DNA from: Branchiostoma lanceolatum
Lineage: Eukaryota > Chordata > Leptocardii > Amphioxiformes > Branchiostomatidae
Reading direction: 5' to 3'
Assembly: GCF_035083965.1 (NCBI RefSeq)
Contig: NC_089731.1
Span: forward strand, 10,204,001-10,268,000
Length of the DNA stretch: 64,000 bases
Shown: positions 13,428-23,208 of the stretch, piece after piece
Position numbering within the stretch: the first letter of the stretch is position 1
Layout of the letters: each line of letters starts with the position of its first letter
Notes under the pieces: generated by a model
Told to the model about the DNA's origin: nothing
Database searches by the model: none
What the model saw: the letters and a program-made list of their open reading frames with translations, nothing else
Translations under genes and position numbers: made by a program

Positions 13428-14898
13428 GCGTACGCGTGCGTACGCGTGCGTGTGCATTTTGTGGCTAAGCCTTGATCTTAGGAAGGAGTGCTAACATTTG
13501 GAGACAGATCTAGATTCAGATCTAGATCCAAGATTTAAAAGAATTATCAGACGGTTGGAATGCCAAGTCCAGCCCTACCAGAATTAGAAGCTAGCCTGAG
13601 GTCAACTGGTACAGGGAGCATGGAGGGCCTGTCGTGAACAGTTGGGACCAGAACCTTGTAGTATTTATATGCTCGACCTTACCGCTCAAGATTCGGGGGT
13701 CTGATTGGCCGATCCTCGGTTACGTGTTTCGAGCGACCAGGCGGATCCCCCAATCTTGGGTTGGCTTGCAGACGAGAGCAGGGAATTATCCTCAGAGACA
13801 CTACTTAAACACTGCCAGTTTCCTGGTATATTTCTAGCTTTTAGTTCTCTTTTGCATTGACAATCATTTTGTGCTTAAATCTATAACTGAGTATTTGTTC
13901 CGCAAGGGTAGCATGGCATTGTTGTGTTAAAACTAGCACTGTTTGAAACTAGTGTAATTCATAGTTTGCGAAGCATCAGTGATAATCATTTTACATTATG
14001 TTTTAATTGTGTTTGTACACCTTCCTTCTGTACCTACCTAGGCCGTCAATCCGTCCGATTCAGTTTCGTGGCCGAGACGTCTGATTGGACGATCAGCGAT
14101 GACGCGTACGCAGCCTTCGACGTCAACAAACCAAACGACATGTTCAAGGACGGGCTGTGGGGAGCCTACAGCACGGGCAGCCTGGACTACACATGGAACG
14201 TCATCCGCCAGGGCAGGCAGGACAAGAAGTTCTCCGGGGACATGATCTGCTGGGGGAACAAAGCTGGCGAGAGCTACAGGTACGGGTGCTACTTCTCGTT
14301 GTACAGTGCTAGTTCCGATGTAGACGTACGGCAGGGCTTTCATGACCATTGACGAAGAGTTTCCATGATCATCGTCAAAGGGTTTTCACGATCATTGAAA
14401 GGGTTGGTTGTAGTAATACATGTACTAAGGGGCGTAATCAAGACGGTGAACAAAGAGTTGCTTGCAAAAAGAGTTGTAGAAAGTGTCATATTTATAGCCA
14501 GTGTTTGTTTATTCGAAAACAGACTTATTTTCCCTACTAGCATTTTTATGCAAAGAGAGGACTTGATTTGATTGACAGAAACGAAGGATGACACCTGTGC
14601 AAAGGAACGAGAGGTAGACTCAAACTAAGTTTGAAAGAATTCGAACGTGCTTGACAATTAAATTGTATGTAATTTGATTTTTCCCAGGTATTACGACGAA
14701 GGTCTTCACATGGGCAGCCCAGCAAAAGGCGGGAAACCCTGTCACCTAGCAACGAACGAGAACGAGATCATGTTGAAGAGCCTGTACGCGACGGTGAACA
14801 GTAACGGTCAGGCCAGCTGGAACCCCGCCCAGTTTGGCTTTCTTGGCGCCAAACTCATGCAAGTGCCAAACGACAGAATAGCCATCTGGGTCAGATGA
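9313..14898 (+). CDS. Secreted fibrinogen-like domain protein, nine exons
   Basis: Exons read as 9313-9404, 10734-10860, 11398-11481, 11722-11839, 12239-12392, 12728-12866, 13174-13303, 14042-14279 and 14688-14898. All junctions are GT/AG and all phases agree, giving 430 residues. Exon 1 encodes a signal peptide (MGFAEIFAMVAVLSTMAG). Exon 3 is a short charged helix (RRLLKELREEMKETEGKV), a likely coiled coil. Exons 5-6 carry a fibrinogen-like core: SCLDILFRG, DGMYWINP, then YCDMTTAGGGWTLVAKV. Exons 7-9 are less familiar and include DMICWGNKAGESYRYYDEG and a C-terminal RIAIWVR. The YCDMTT.GGGWT signature is shared by fibrinogen-related proteins and intelectins; this one is too divergent for me to name. 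It is probably an extracellular lectin or matrix protein. Confidence 0.8.
9950..10285. repeat. 61-bp minisatellite in intron 1
   Basis: A 61-bp unit containing GGCTATAAGTGTATGTCCCG and GAGTTGTCCCCTCCTAAGG is repeated about four times between 10020 and 10285, the last three copies almost identical. A decayed unit precedes it from about 9950. The array lies between the signal-peptide exon and exon 2 of the fibrinogen-like gene. Confidence 0.85.
13335..13450. repeat. (GT)n microsatellite
   Basis: A nearly pure GT run from about 13341 to 13422, then interrupted GT/GCGTAC. It begins about 35 bp after the donor of exon 7 (13304) of the fibrinogen-like gene. Confidence 0.95.
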
Positions 14899-15110
14899 TC
14901 ACGATGCACTTAAAGAAACGAAATCTTACGTAATATCCATATTTCTAAACCGCGTTGTTCTTTAAAATTCGAACAATGTGCGTCAAAATAAGTGTCACGT
15001 CTTTGTATGGTAAACTGAATGGACGGTGGTGCATTAGATTGTAATTTTTGCACAGTATCAACAAAATATTCTGATGCTTCAAATTTCTGAGTCTGATTCA
15101 GAAATCCGGT

Positions 15111-15116
15111 AATAAA
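15111..15116 (+). terminator. Poly(A) signal of the fibrinogen-like gene
   Basis: AATAAA about 213 bp after the stop codon at 14898; first good match downstream. Confidence 0.5.
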
Positions 15117-16394
15117 CAGTCATCAGATTCTTCGTTATGTATATTTGTCAGGAAGCATAGATGATCTTTCTATATGTAAAATTGTGATTATAGGCAGCTG
15201 ATGGTGGAGTTCTGATTTTGTATAATTATTTCTTGATATGTGTATAGTATGTCATATATGGCAATGTACATGCTTCTTGTTTATTCTTGATGTTATCAAG
15301 GTTGTTGATTGTGTGTTGAGGCACTGTGGAATGTTCTTATCTATTGCGCAAAAAGCTACATTGTTGAGGTTTCATAACTTTTGTACCAAACCATGTTAGA
15401 AACCACCGCTAGCACAGGTAAACGATATTCTTCAATTGTTGTTGTTGTTGCTATGGTTCTACTATATTTTCTTCTTGTTGGAACGTCGATGTAATCAAAG
15501 TAATGTGTATATACTCTTGATCATTGTCATTATAGTGGTTTGATAGATATCGAATTACACGTAAGAACATGTTTACAACAGTCAACTGTCTTTGATTTTT
15601 CTGTCACCCGACACGACATGTTATAACTGCGATTGCATGTTTAACGACTTAGAAATTGATAGTCGGTATTCCCTTGAAAACACACGTATAGTTTCCGCAA
15701 CATCGTTTTAAAACAGAGTATGCATAGATTTCACAATGGGATTGACGTGCTTGCAATGTTCACTTTGAAAAAAATCCGCAGTTTGGGGGAAAATGGGGAT
15801 AAACCTCCACTCGTATCAGATTTATGAACCCCAAAATGAAATAACTGAATCTGTTCATAACGAATGAATGGAGACCTTTAATGTACATTGCTGTGGTAGT
15901 CATACATTTCACAAAAGGACATAAATCTGAATCAGAACATTTCCTAAAATCTAAGCCGTCCTTACCAAGGCTAATGCCCCCTCTTACAGAGGTTATGAAA
16001 ATCCAACCAACCGCCGCTGATTAATTGTGGCGGTGAAGAAAGGATAGCCTGAAGCTTAGTCGACAGTGTGCTAATCCACACTGATGTGAGTGACGTGTAG
16101 TTCTGTCGCTTTGATTAATCAGAAAGCAGATGAATCGGTCGGGTCTTTTGTTGTTGATATTTTGTGGCCTTTGCTGCGTTTCTACGGCTTTCTCTAATGA
16201 TTTGCTTTATCTTGAGGCTACCCTTCCATCACGCTTTGATGGCCTTTCCACCAATTACTCTGATATTTTCACGGTTTAAAAAAGACTTTATGTGAGGGCG
16301 GTGTCCAAGAAATTGTAGTCAGGATAGAATTCTTGAGTACGACTGCAGCACGGTTTCAGTCGCTGTCTTTAACACCAGACAAATCATAACTCAC
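15117..16394. other. Intergenic, nothing recognised
   Basis: AT-rich DNA with many stops on both strands. No repeat or gene recognised between the fibrinogen-like gene and the GPCR. Confidence 0.4.
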
Positions 16395-17567
16395 ATGCGG
16401 ATCTTCTACACCTGTGGCCGAATGATGATGTGCCGAGGTAACTATGTTGGTTGGGCGCTAGTGATTCTCGTCACTACAGTACGGTACGTTGGGGTAACTT
16501 CGGCTTCTGGACTGCGCTTGAACGTTTCAAAGCAGACCGGGGACGACGAAACGGGCATTTTTCACAACTCAACACTGCGAAACAGTTCATCTGAGAACTG
16601 TCCCTCTTCAGCAGCTACCAACAGCTCCGTGGTAGATGTAAACATCACTTCAACCGTCCAGAAATGTCTCCCGAAAGAGTCTGATGTGTACTCTAGCGAA
16701 GCTGTAGCTGTGAGGTGCATTACTCTGTGTTTAGGCGTCTGGTCTGTCGTGGCAAACAGCCTCCCACTAGCAGCCATCATTAAGCAGGAACATCTCCACA
16801 CGCCCGCCTACATCCTCACGGCTAATCTGGCAGCCAGCGACGTCTTGAACGGCATAGTCTTTGTGATCGCCTGTAGTCTGTTTTTTTTCTCCAATACCGT
16901 TTACTCCAATGTTATCATGCGTCGCGTCCGCTTCACGAGTATCTTGCTCTCCGGGTTGTCCTCGGCCTACAGCCTGCTGGCCCTGACGGCTGAGCGCTAC
17001 TGGTTCATCGTGCATGGAATGACCTACGTCAACAACGTCACCAACGACAAGTGCAAGGTCGTGATCATGGTCGTCTGGATGTGGTCTGTACTGCTGGCGA
17101 TACTGCCCAACTTCGGCTGGTACTGTGCCCTACGAACGCAGGAAGGATGCGATCCATTTGGTGGAGCACTATCCTACAGTTACAAGGTCGTTTTCCTTGT
17201 GTCCGTTTTCATCCCGATAGCGGCAATCGTCCTTTTAAACACGGGGGTGTTCTGGTGCCTCTGGAAGCATGTGAACGCCATCGCTGCACAAGAAGCCACC
17301 GTGGGTGCCCCGCCCAGTATCAACCGAAAATCCGCCATCACCATCGTTCTGATCACCATCGTGTTCCTGGTGGGATGGCTGCCGCTTCTCTTCAAAATGG
17401 CCCTGTTTACTCACGACCACATTTCGGTGGCCAAAATGTTGGTCTTCGTGATCATGAACTCCGCCATCAACCCTGTGATCTACGCATTTCGTCTGCAGGA
17501 GGTTCGCCGTGGTGTTACACGGCTCTTCGTCAACAGTAACGGAAACGCTATCCTGCCTGGAAATTGA
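16395..17567 (+). CDS. Intronless class A GPCR, lysophospholipid/cannabinoid-like
   Basis: A 390-residue single-exon receptor. The N-terminal tail is long (about 105 residues), begins with a possible signal sequence, and has several N-glycosylation sites (NVS, NST, NSS, NIT). TM1 contains VVANSL, TM2 LAASD, TM3 ends in the ERY form of the DRY motif, TM4 has W..SVLLAILP followed by FGWYC, TM6 has FLVGWLP and TM7 NSAINPVIY. The usual cysteine at the top of TM3 is absent, and extracellular loop 2 holds two cysteines (GWYC..EGC). That pattern is known for the melanocortin/EDG/cannabinoid/adenosine group, and LP..GW.C is typical of lysophospholipid and cannabinoid receptors. The ligand is unknown. 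The C-terminal tail is short. An upstream ATG was chosen because the signal-like segment follows it; a start at codon 11 or 12 is possible. Confidence 0.88.
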   Translation: MRIFYTCGRMMMCRGNYVGWALVILVTTVRYVGVTSASGLRLNVSKQTGDDETGIFHNSTLRNSSSENCPSSAATNSSVVDVNITSTVQKCLPKESDVYSSEAVAVRCITLCLGVWSVVANSLPLAAIIKQEHLHTPAYILTANLAASDVLNGIVFVIACSLFFFSNTVYSNVIMRRVRFTSILLSGLSSAYSLLALTAERYWFIVHGMTYVNNVTNDKCKVVIMVVWMWSVLLAILPNFGWYCALRTQEGCDPFGGALSYSYKVVFLVSVFIPIAAIVLLNTGVFWCLWKHVNAIAAQEATVGAPPSINRKSAITIVLITIVFLVGWLPLLFKMALFTHDHISVAKMLVFVIMNSAINPVIYAFRLQEVRRGVTRLFVNSNGNAILPGN

Positions 17568-17604
17568 AGAAAAAAGAGAACGCCTACTTTATGTCTACAG
17601 GTAA

Positions 17605-17610
17605 AATAAA
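17605..17610 (+). terminator. Possible poly(A) signal of the GPCR
   Basis: AATAAA 38 bp after the stop codon. Very close, so use is uncertain. Confidence 0.35.
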
Positions 17611-17750
17611 AACTGACAGGGCGATGTGTAAATAAGATGTAGACTTTCAATCACCTCGAGTTCATCCGAACAAACTTTACTAGTAGGAACAATTTACTTT
17701 CAAGCTGTAATTTGGGTCGAATTTGCAGAATGACCATCCACAAAAACCGG

Positions 17751-17960
17751 GAAGCCTTCGTTGGTCTCGGCGCTGCATGGCTCTTCGTGAACAGGAACGG
17801 GGACGCAATCCTACCCGATAACTGAACAAATGAAAACGCCTATTTTATCTCTATGGGTCAGGAAACCGACAGGGCGATGTGAATTTAGAATTTGGACTTT
17901 CAAAAACCTCGCGTTCATCAGAACAAAATTCACTAGCACGATCAAACTTGCAGGACGACC
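17751..17960 (+). pseudogene. Relic of a second GPCR 3' end
   Basis: Positions 17751-17825 encode 24 residues ending WLFVNRNGDAILPDN and a stop, matching the receptor's own C terminus RLFVNSNGNAILPGN. The following ~135 bp match the receptor's 3' untranslated region (for example GACAGGGCGATGTG). No transmembrane segments precede it. It is therefore the remnant of a tandem duplicate reduced to its last 25 codons. Confidence 0.8.
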
Positions 17961-19330
17961 ATAGGTAAAGGTGGAGAAGGCTGAACTAACTTCTCGATAT
18001 TGTATCATATACACGGAAGACTGCATGAAGTTCAATATCGGGAAGTTAGTATGAAGTAACAGGAATATCTTGGAAACAAACTGTACCGTCCCGCTACATC
18101 ACCGTTATAAACACAACAAAATAACAGAGTCAGAGATGACACATAGTTCAAGATCATCTGACCAACAACAACAGAAGTGTCAACAAAAGCAACAACAAGA
18201 AAAAACAACGAGTACTGTACAGGTGGGTCGGGGAACTGAACATTCAACTAGATTTAGTTAGAGTTGTGAATACGTTTGATATAGTTGAAACAAATACCAG
18301 GGTAACAACGTATCTTATCTTTTGTATTTGTGAATGTTCTAATATTTTTGTATTTGTAAACCTGATGTAGTATCATGTAAACCTTCTGATGTGTGTGAAT
18401 GGCTGTTTTTGTTTGTCAAATATTGTTCTGACGTACTATTTGAATTCATATTTGATATTCTGATGTTGTTGTATTGGTAAATATGATGATTTTGTATTTG
18501 CAAAGCTTCTGATGCTGTTGTATATTGGAATATTTTTTGTGTAAATTTGTAAAATAATGTTGTCGATATTGAATATGTTAAAAGTTCAGAATCGTTATAT
18601 GTAAAATTGAAATCACAGGGAAGAAAACCCCTACAAAGAAACCCAGGGATGACAACCAGTTTTATTATGATATCATGTGTTTGTAATTATGTATTTGACG
18701 CATCTGTAATGACGTTACATGATAGCCTCAGCGGTTTAAAATGTTTTACAGTTTGTAGATACGGCAGCACAATTGTGAACACTTTCTATTACGACTATTA
18801 CCTTAAACTATATGTCTACATTTAGACAATGTATTTCATGTTTAATGTATGTAGGGTCAGAGCATAGAATACATTGAAAAATGGATCATCTTCTGTGCAT
18901 TGTCTGTTATTCAGAGTGGTTTCTATCGTAGCGAGCGAAATGTTAGATCACCACTTAGACATGCAAGGCTTGAAATCTTGGGCCTGGATCATTTTTTCCA
19001 CTGCTTCATCCTTACGCTAAGATTACCCACACAAAAAAGCCAGGGTCCACTCATGTCTTTTAGTCATCCTGTCCACAAGATTATCACAAACCTAACAAAC
19101 CGGGTGAGCACATATCCTCCTTGGTGGGTGTAACAACGCAGATGAGGCTTAGTGTTCCGTGTGCTAATGCACCCTGAATGTTTTCTTCTTTTACTGCCAA
19201 TGGCTTAATTACTTTTTACAGTACCTGAGTGTAGTGTGGGCGGTATGTCATACAAATAGCATGATCTGACGTCTGTCCACTTCGCTGGCCACCTTTCCAT
19301 GCGTGATCCTTCCACTCATTATAGCGGATT
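17961..19330. other. Intergenic, nothing recognised
   Basis: AT-rich sequence with loosely repeated TTTGTATTTGTAAA and GATGTTGTTG words at 18300-18550. No coding region could be supported. Confidence 0.4.
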
Positions 19331-19821
19331 TATACTGATCAGGTCAGATTAGACTACGTTCATTAGATGCTGTAAAACGTCTTGTTAGTGTGGCACTCAT
19401 CACCATAAACATCAGTCTTGTTGGTGTGCAATTCAGAACAACAGGCAGGCGCACCTGTCTTATAACTATCATACTTGGAACCAAGGACAGGGACATCAGT
19501 ACTGTAGCTATATTCAGCACCAGGGACAGGGACACTAGTCTTGTAGCTATATCATTCAGCACCAAGGACAGGGACACCAGTCTTGTAGCTATATCATTCA
19601 GCACCAGGGACACCAGTCTTGTAGCTATATCATTCAGCACCAGGGACAGGGACACTAGTCTTGTAGCTATACCATTCAGCACCAGGGACACCAGTCTTGT
19701 AGCTATATCATTCGTCTTGTTGGAGTGTTATTCAGCACCAGGGACAGGAAAACCAGTCTTGTTGGTCTGTCATTCAGCATATACTGAATATACTGTATAC
19801 TGATCAGGTCAGATTAGACTA
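19331..19821. repeat. Minisatellite bounded by a perfect 26-bp direct repeat
   Basis: The 26-bp sequence at 19331-19356 recurs exactly at 19796-19821. Between them, from about 19480 to 19760, lies a tandem array of 36- and 42-bp units (CAGCACCAGGGACA, CTTGTAGCTATATCATT). Both unit lengths are multiples of three, which makes long open frames on both strands an artefact of the repeat. Confidence 0.85.
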
Positions 19822-19977
19822 GGAGTTCAAGGAGATTGATAAAAAACTTATAATAATGGTTTTTATTGGTCAGAAATTACCCGCAATGGCAGCCTTTCTG
19901 GCGCTGAATTGATGCAGGGTTTACATGTTTCATTTAATACACAACATATACCTAGTCTATCCACACTTGCATTTTGT

Positions 19978-20200
19978 GGATTTGTCGCAAGGGTCTGGGC
20001 GGCTGCCATTCGGCGCCACCAGGTGACCTCAATACGACCTTCCCCAACCGAAGTCAGGTACCCATTTTCACCTGGGTGGAGTGAGGAAATTCGTGTAAAG
20101 TGCCTTTCCCAAGGGCACAAGATCGGTGACACGACAGGATTCGAACTCGGGACCTCTTGGTTCTGAGCCGAACGCTCTGCCGTTGCGCCACACGACCCCA
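19978..20200 (-). mobile_element. tRNA-derived SINE
   Basis: Read on the minus strand from 20200, there is an A-box-like TGGCGCAACGGCAGAGCG and a B-box-like GAGTTCGAATCC, then a body with GTGCCCTTGGGAAAGGCACT, resembling the conserved central domain of some deuterostome SINEs, and CACCCAGGTGAAAATGGGTA. A decayed copy of the same body lies at 48240-48385. Confidence 0.7.
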
Positions 20201-20950
20201 CACATATTGTACCTCCTTGATCTGTTCGATTTAATTCAAATATACAACTGACAAGCAAACAGCAATTCCCCTTTCAAGCTGTAACGATCAAAACTTAACT
20301 ATCAAAACGAAATGGATTTTGAGGGGGTAACTTTTCACAAGGGGCATGTATGTACTAATGCTACAATTTTCTAAGATAGTAATTTTTTTTTTAAATAGTC
20401 TTTTGAATCCATTTCTGTTTGTTCATGTTGCTGTTTTATACAGATAGGGACACGACGTACTACACACAGATCAGACATGGTGTTGTGTAACCACCAACAG
20501 AGATGATTTTTATGCTTGTACAGTGACTTCTTATTGTTATCAGGACGAGACACTGTTGTGCATTACGAAACAATAGCTGTCAATTGCACCAGCGGATCCC
20601 TTTCCTGTGGGTATGTTCCTTTCCTCCAGCATCAGGAGTCTGTACAATTGTCATGTCCATAGCTCATGCTCACATAGGAGATCTTAACAACATTCCATGT
20701 GGGATTCACACCCTCACAAGGATACTTAGATTCATGTCGCAGCTCGCCTTTGCACTGACTGTACTTTGTACTATACTGTTTGCTACATCCTTGTTGTTGG
20801 CCCATAAAAAACGTCCGGTAGACGAAGAAAAACATAGTAGCTGCACTTAGTAACTCCACTACAATGTGAATATTTGTAGCCGATAACAAAACTGGACTTT
20901 ATAATGGGGACAGGTCTGCACTACTGACCACTTACCCAACCATTGCGATC
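20201..20950. other. Intergenic, nothing firmly supported
   Basis: An open frame at 20584-20850 has one hydrophobic stretch but no homology I recognise and no supporting context; I do not call it a gene. Confidence 0.4.
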
Positions 20951-20958
20951 GCTAGCAT

Positions 20959-20972
20959 TTGACCAATAGGAA
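20959..20972 (+). promoter_or_regulatory. Conserved CCAAT-box block, intelectin 1 promoter
   Basis: TTTGACCAATAGGAAACC, 150-165 bp upstream of the ATG at 21123. The same word occurs upstream of the third intelectin (26763-26778) and in modified form upstream of the second (23050-23062), inside a longer block conserved in the three promoters. Confidence 0.5.
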
Positions 20973-21122
20973 ACCAGATGGGTTACAACCTTTGTATTTT
21001 TCCATTAGTCACCATGGCTACAAGTTACGTGTTTCTTCAGACCTAGAATTGTAAAAGGTAAGCAGGGGGTCAAGACATTTCATTCCTTCTTCAAATTGTG
21101 TCCGCTCATGTTCCAAAGAACT

Positions 21123-22617
21123 ATGAAGGCCATCATAGTCTTCTTGTCCGTTATTTCCATTGGATTTGCCATTCCAAACGATGTCTCTATGCGTGCTGTA
21201 AATGGGGATACGTGCCAGTACACGTTCGTGGTTCCCCATGACGTGGCGCCCCCCACCCACTCCTGCTCCGACACAGAGAGTCTGCGAGCTGACCTGGAAA
21301 GTCTTCGGAACACCGTTGCAGGGCAGCAGGTAAATAAAACAAGATATCAAGCGAACGAAAAACGAGTGTTTTGTTCCATTCATAAGTCAGAAATTGACTA
21401 ACACTTAGGTAGACGCGACGAGACTGCGGTAAAATATGAGTGTTAGCTGAGACGACTACCTAGTAGTCTAGTCTAGATAAGAATGATTGAAGAATATACT
21501 GTAAGAAGTTGTGGTAAGGGCTTTGTCGTTGGTGACGACTTAGAAAATGGATAAGTGGTGTGTATTTTAGAAAGAAACTTAATTTTGAAATAGCCCTGGA
21601 AGTTTTTCAGAATATCGAAGAAGAACGAAAATAGCGGAGTATGTAAACATCTTATGTCAACTTTCCTTACAGTCAACGATCACGGACCTAGAGACCCGCC
21701 TCTCCCAGATGGAAACCCTCGTTGCTGCCACTCAGACCCTGGCTAGCCTGGACCACGGTCTCGGTACCGAGCTCAACCCAGCATCCTCCTGCCTTATCAT
21801 CATACAGAACAACCCCTCCAGCCAGGATGGCGCCTACTTCCTTATCGGGAAGGACGGAACCATCTACCAGACCTACTGCGACATGACCACGGCCGGAGGC
21901 GGCTGGACGCTGGTCTCCAGCGTGCACGAGGACGACATGTACGGCAAGTGTACGGCCGGGGATCGCTGGTCCAGCACCCGCGGGAACAACATCAACTACC
22001 CCGGCGGAGATGGCAACTGGGCCAACGTACACACCTTCGGCTCCATGGGGTCGGCCACCACCGACGACTACAAGAATCCAGGCTACTTCAGCATCAGCGC
22101 CTCCAACGTCATGCTGTGGCACGTGCCGAACAACGTGCCACCGAAAGAGTACAAGACCGCCTCCTACCTACGGTACCGCACCTCCAACGGTTTCCTCGAG
22201 GACTACGGAGGCAACCTGTACTCTCTTTTCAAAGATCACTTCCCAATCGGCTACAACTTGGGCACGTACACCCACGACAACGGCCCGGCCATCCCCATTG
22301 TGTACGAACAGGGCAGTAATCATCTTGTCGAGTCACTGTTTCCCCCGAACATTGATTCTCGCAATGAAGCCATTCCCGGGTTCATACAGTTCCGGGTGTT
22401 CACCGGTAGAGCAGCGTGCCTGGCTGTTTGTCCGGGCATCAACTTTGTTGGACCCGATGCAGAGCACGTGTGTATCGGTGGAGGTGGATATTACCCCCAC
22501 CATGCCGCTAAGTGCGGTGACTACGCCTCCAAAGACTGGGATGGCTACGGCACCGGGGTGGGGTGGAGCTCGAACCAGCTTGTCACGGAGTCCGTCATCA
22601 TGTTCTTTTATCGCTAG
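21123..22617 (+). CDS. Intelectin-like secreted lectin 1, two exons
   Basis: Exon 1 (21123-21329) encodes a signal peptide (MKAIIVFLSVISIGFA) and a TCQYTFVVP...THSC segment. Exon 2 (21673-22617) carries a short helix and a full intelectin domain, residues ~109-383, total 383 aa. Family signatures: YCDMTTAGGGWTLVSSVHE, CTAGDRWSS, DDYKNPGYF, LWHVPN, YLRYRT, GFIQFRVF, EHVCIGGGGY and a C-terminal FFYR. Vertebrate intelectins bind microbial exocyclic 1,2-diols through bound calcium. Aligned to human ITLN1, E262, H263 and W288 are kept, N243 is Gly, E274 is His and Y297 is Trp, so specificity may have changed. Unlike its two neighbours it lacks the long Glu/Arg-rich coiled coil. It belongs to the tandem array with the genes at 23209 and 26924. 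Confidence 0.92.
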
Positions 22618-22751
22618 TTATGCTAGCGTGCTGAAGAGGCCGGGAAACCTCCATACGATTCAGCAAGTTAGGAAAACGACCATAAAGTCCAACCGATCGA
22701 TATCCAGAATAATATCCCAAATGTATCTTTGAATACCTGTTTTCAGGAAGT

Positions 22752-22757
22752 AATAAA
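22752..22757 (+). terminator. Poly(A) signal of intelectin 1
   Basis: AATAAA 135 bp after the stop codon; similar spacing in the neighbouring paralogues. Confidence 0.6.
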
Positions 22758-23208
22758 ATGACATAGAAACAACTCTGCTATCTTTTTTATTTCATATGTT
22801 CCAACCCTGTGTGGAATTTTCTAGAATGTCGGTTTCAGCTATGACTCTTGGGATGCCAGTTAGTGTTATAGAGTCTAAAGCCAAATGTACATCATAGGGT
22901 AGTCGATATATGGAGTTAAAATCACACGTCATAGCTCAAATGTCACCATACCAAAAGGGGACCATAACAAGGCTGACCTTTGGAGTAGTGATCAGGGTAC
23001 ACACTTGTTGTGACTTGAATACTTACTCAGCCATGTTGACAACTAGCACCTGACCAATTAGAAAACGAGATGGCTCACCTCAACTTTATCTTCCCATCAG
23101 TGATCATTGGTCACAACTTATCGATTTTTTTAGAAGCGCGATTGTAAAACCGTGGTGCAAGACGTCTTATTCCAGCTACATATTTTTGTTTGTTTGTATA
23201 CACCAAAA

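Noticed and set aside
19344-19803. Long open frames on both strands (115 and 137 codons)
   Set aside because: They are produced by minisatellite units of 36 and 42 bp, which are multiples of three; no start context or homology.
20584-20850. 88-codon frame with one hydrophobic segment
   Set aside because: No homology, no splice or poly(A) context, and an equally long frame on the other strand.
21688-22732. Extra long frames overlapping the intelectin exons, some over 200 codons, repeated in all copies
   Set aside because: They are shifted or antisense readings of GC-rich codons of the lectin domain, with low-complexity Pro/Thr or Arg/Gln content.
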